From assembly GCA_003427395.1 (NCBI GenBank), contig BFEA01000142.1, positions 2,504,391 to 2,543,394 of the forward strand: a stretch of 39,004 nt of DNA. The letters run 5' to 3'. The DNA comes from Chara braunii (lineage: Eukaryota > Streptophyta > Charophyceae > Charales > Characeae). A model generated the notes under the pieces. The model was not told the origin of the DNA. It made no database searches and was given only the letters and a program-made list of their open reading frames with translations. This document shows positions 38,775 to 39,004 of this stretch, piece after piece. Position 1 is the first letter of the stretch, and every line of letters begins with the position of its first letter. The translations under genes were made by a program, and so were the position numbers.

Positions 38775-38862
38775 TTTCTTTTTTTTTGCAAAAGCAAACT
38801 ATTTATTATGAAAGGTCGAATCGAGGCCGGGGACCTCACAATTCAACCCGGAGTTATCATCT
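38775..38862 (-). mobile_element. LINE 3' end, minus strand, heavily 5' truncated
   Basis: On the minus strand AACTCCGGGTTGAATTGTGA and GGTCCCCGGCCTCG match the LINE copy 2 tail at 10101-10136. A short variable segment and an A-run (T-run on plus, about 38778-38788) follow. Only the last 80 or so bases of the element are present. Confidence 0.75.
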
Positions 38863-38884
38863 CTTCATTGCGTAAGGGAGGCGA

Positions 38885-38946
38885 AAAGGATACTGGCGGG
38901 GAAGGGGTGTTACGGAAAGGACCCTGGCGGGGAAGGGGTGTGACGG
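38885..38946. repeat. 31-bp tandem repeat, two units
   Basis: AAAGGATACTGGCGGGGAAG and AAAGGACCCTGGCGGGGAAG start units at 38885 and 38916. The units differ at about three bases. G-rich sequence continues to the window end. Confidence 0.9.
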
Positions 38947-39004
38947 GGGGAAGGGGGGTACAATGAGTTAAGGGGGAGAAGCGGGGTAGCGCGGAGGAAG
39001 GAGG

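Overview
This window looks like a gene-poor, transposon-rich stretch of a eukaryotic nuclear genome. I see no intact protein-coding gene with a recognisable function and no bacterial gene organisation. The two largest features are decayed L1-type LINE polymerases with a C-terminal zf-RVT-like CCHC module, an architecture typical of plant L1 elements. There are also U6 snRNA fragments, tRNA-derived SINE heads, many short inverted-repeat (MITE-like) elements, (CT)n/(GA)n microsatellites and homopolymers next to Ns that suggest a draft assembly. I infer the green-plant lineage; a charophyte alga would fit, but the sequence does not prove it.

Layout. 1-2.7 kb: a MITE with TTAA at both ends, a truncated U6 pseudogene joined to a GC-rich module and an A-tract, a G27 tract, a TCC-rich minisatellite, a second GC-rich module with poly(A), and a second TTAA MITE. 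2.86-10.2 kb: two related L1 copies lie head to tail. The second, 5'-truncated copy starts immediately after the poly(A) tail of the first. Both carry frameshifts and stops. 10.2-14.9 kb: short hairpins, a dispersed repeat family, a back-to-back MITE pair, a diverged direct duplication, one possible minus-strand exon and a degraded MITE. 15.0-15.45 kb: a near-perfect 205-bp-arm palindrome around NNN that contains a WD40-like reading frame. 15.45-20.1 kb: two opposite copies of a retroposon-like repeat, an organelle-type tRNA-Ile(GAU) remnant with an internal duplication, a fossil coding stretch, and a 472-bp Mutator-like element with a 9-bp target duplication. 20.2-24.1 kb: more MITEs, tandem repeats, and one copy of a tRNA-derived SINE with a hairpin at its 3' end. 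24-30 kb: mostly unassigned, with tRNA-like promoter boxes, a near-perfect TTAA MITE and an interrupted duplication. 30-31 kb: a LINE-like tail, a 46-bp tandem duplication and a second U6 pseudogene split by a SINE. 31-39 kb: direct repeats, another MITE pair sharing one TTAA, a Cys-rich repeated reading frame, a second copy of the SINE, and a minus-strand LINE tail.

Nothing here forms a pathway. What links the features is retrotransposition in trans. The L1-like elements are the plausible source of the activity that made the SINE copies, the U6 chimeras and the truncated tails. The TTAA MITEs and the Mutator-like element would need transposases encoded elsewhere. The most distinctive observations are the TTAA-bounded MITE family, including two pairs sharing a single target site, the U6 chimeras, the U6 copy split by a SINE, and the hairpin-ended SINE family.
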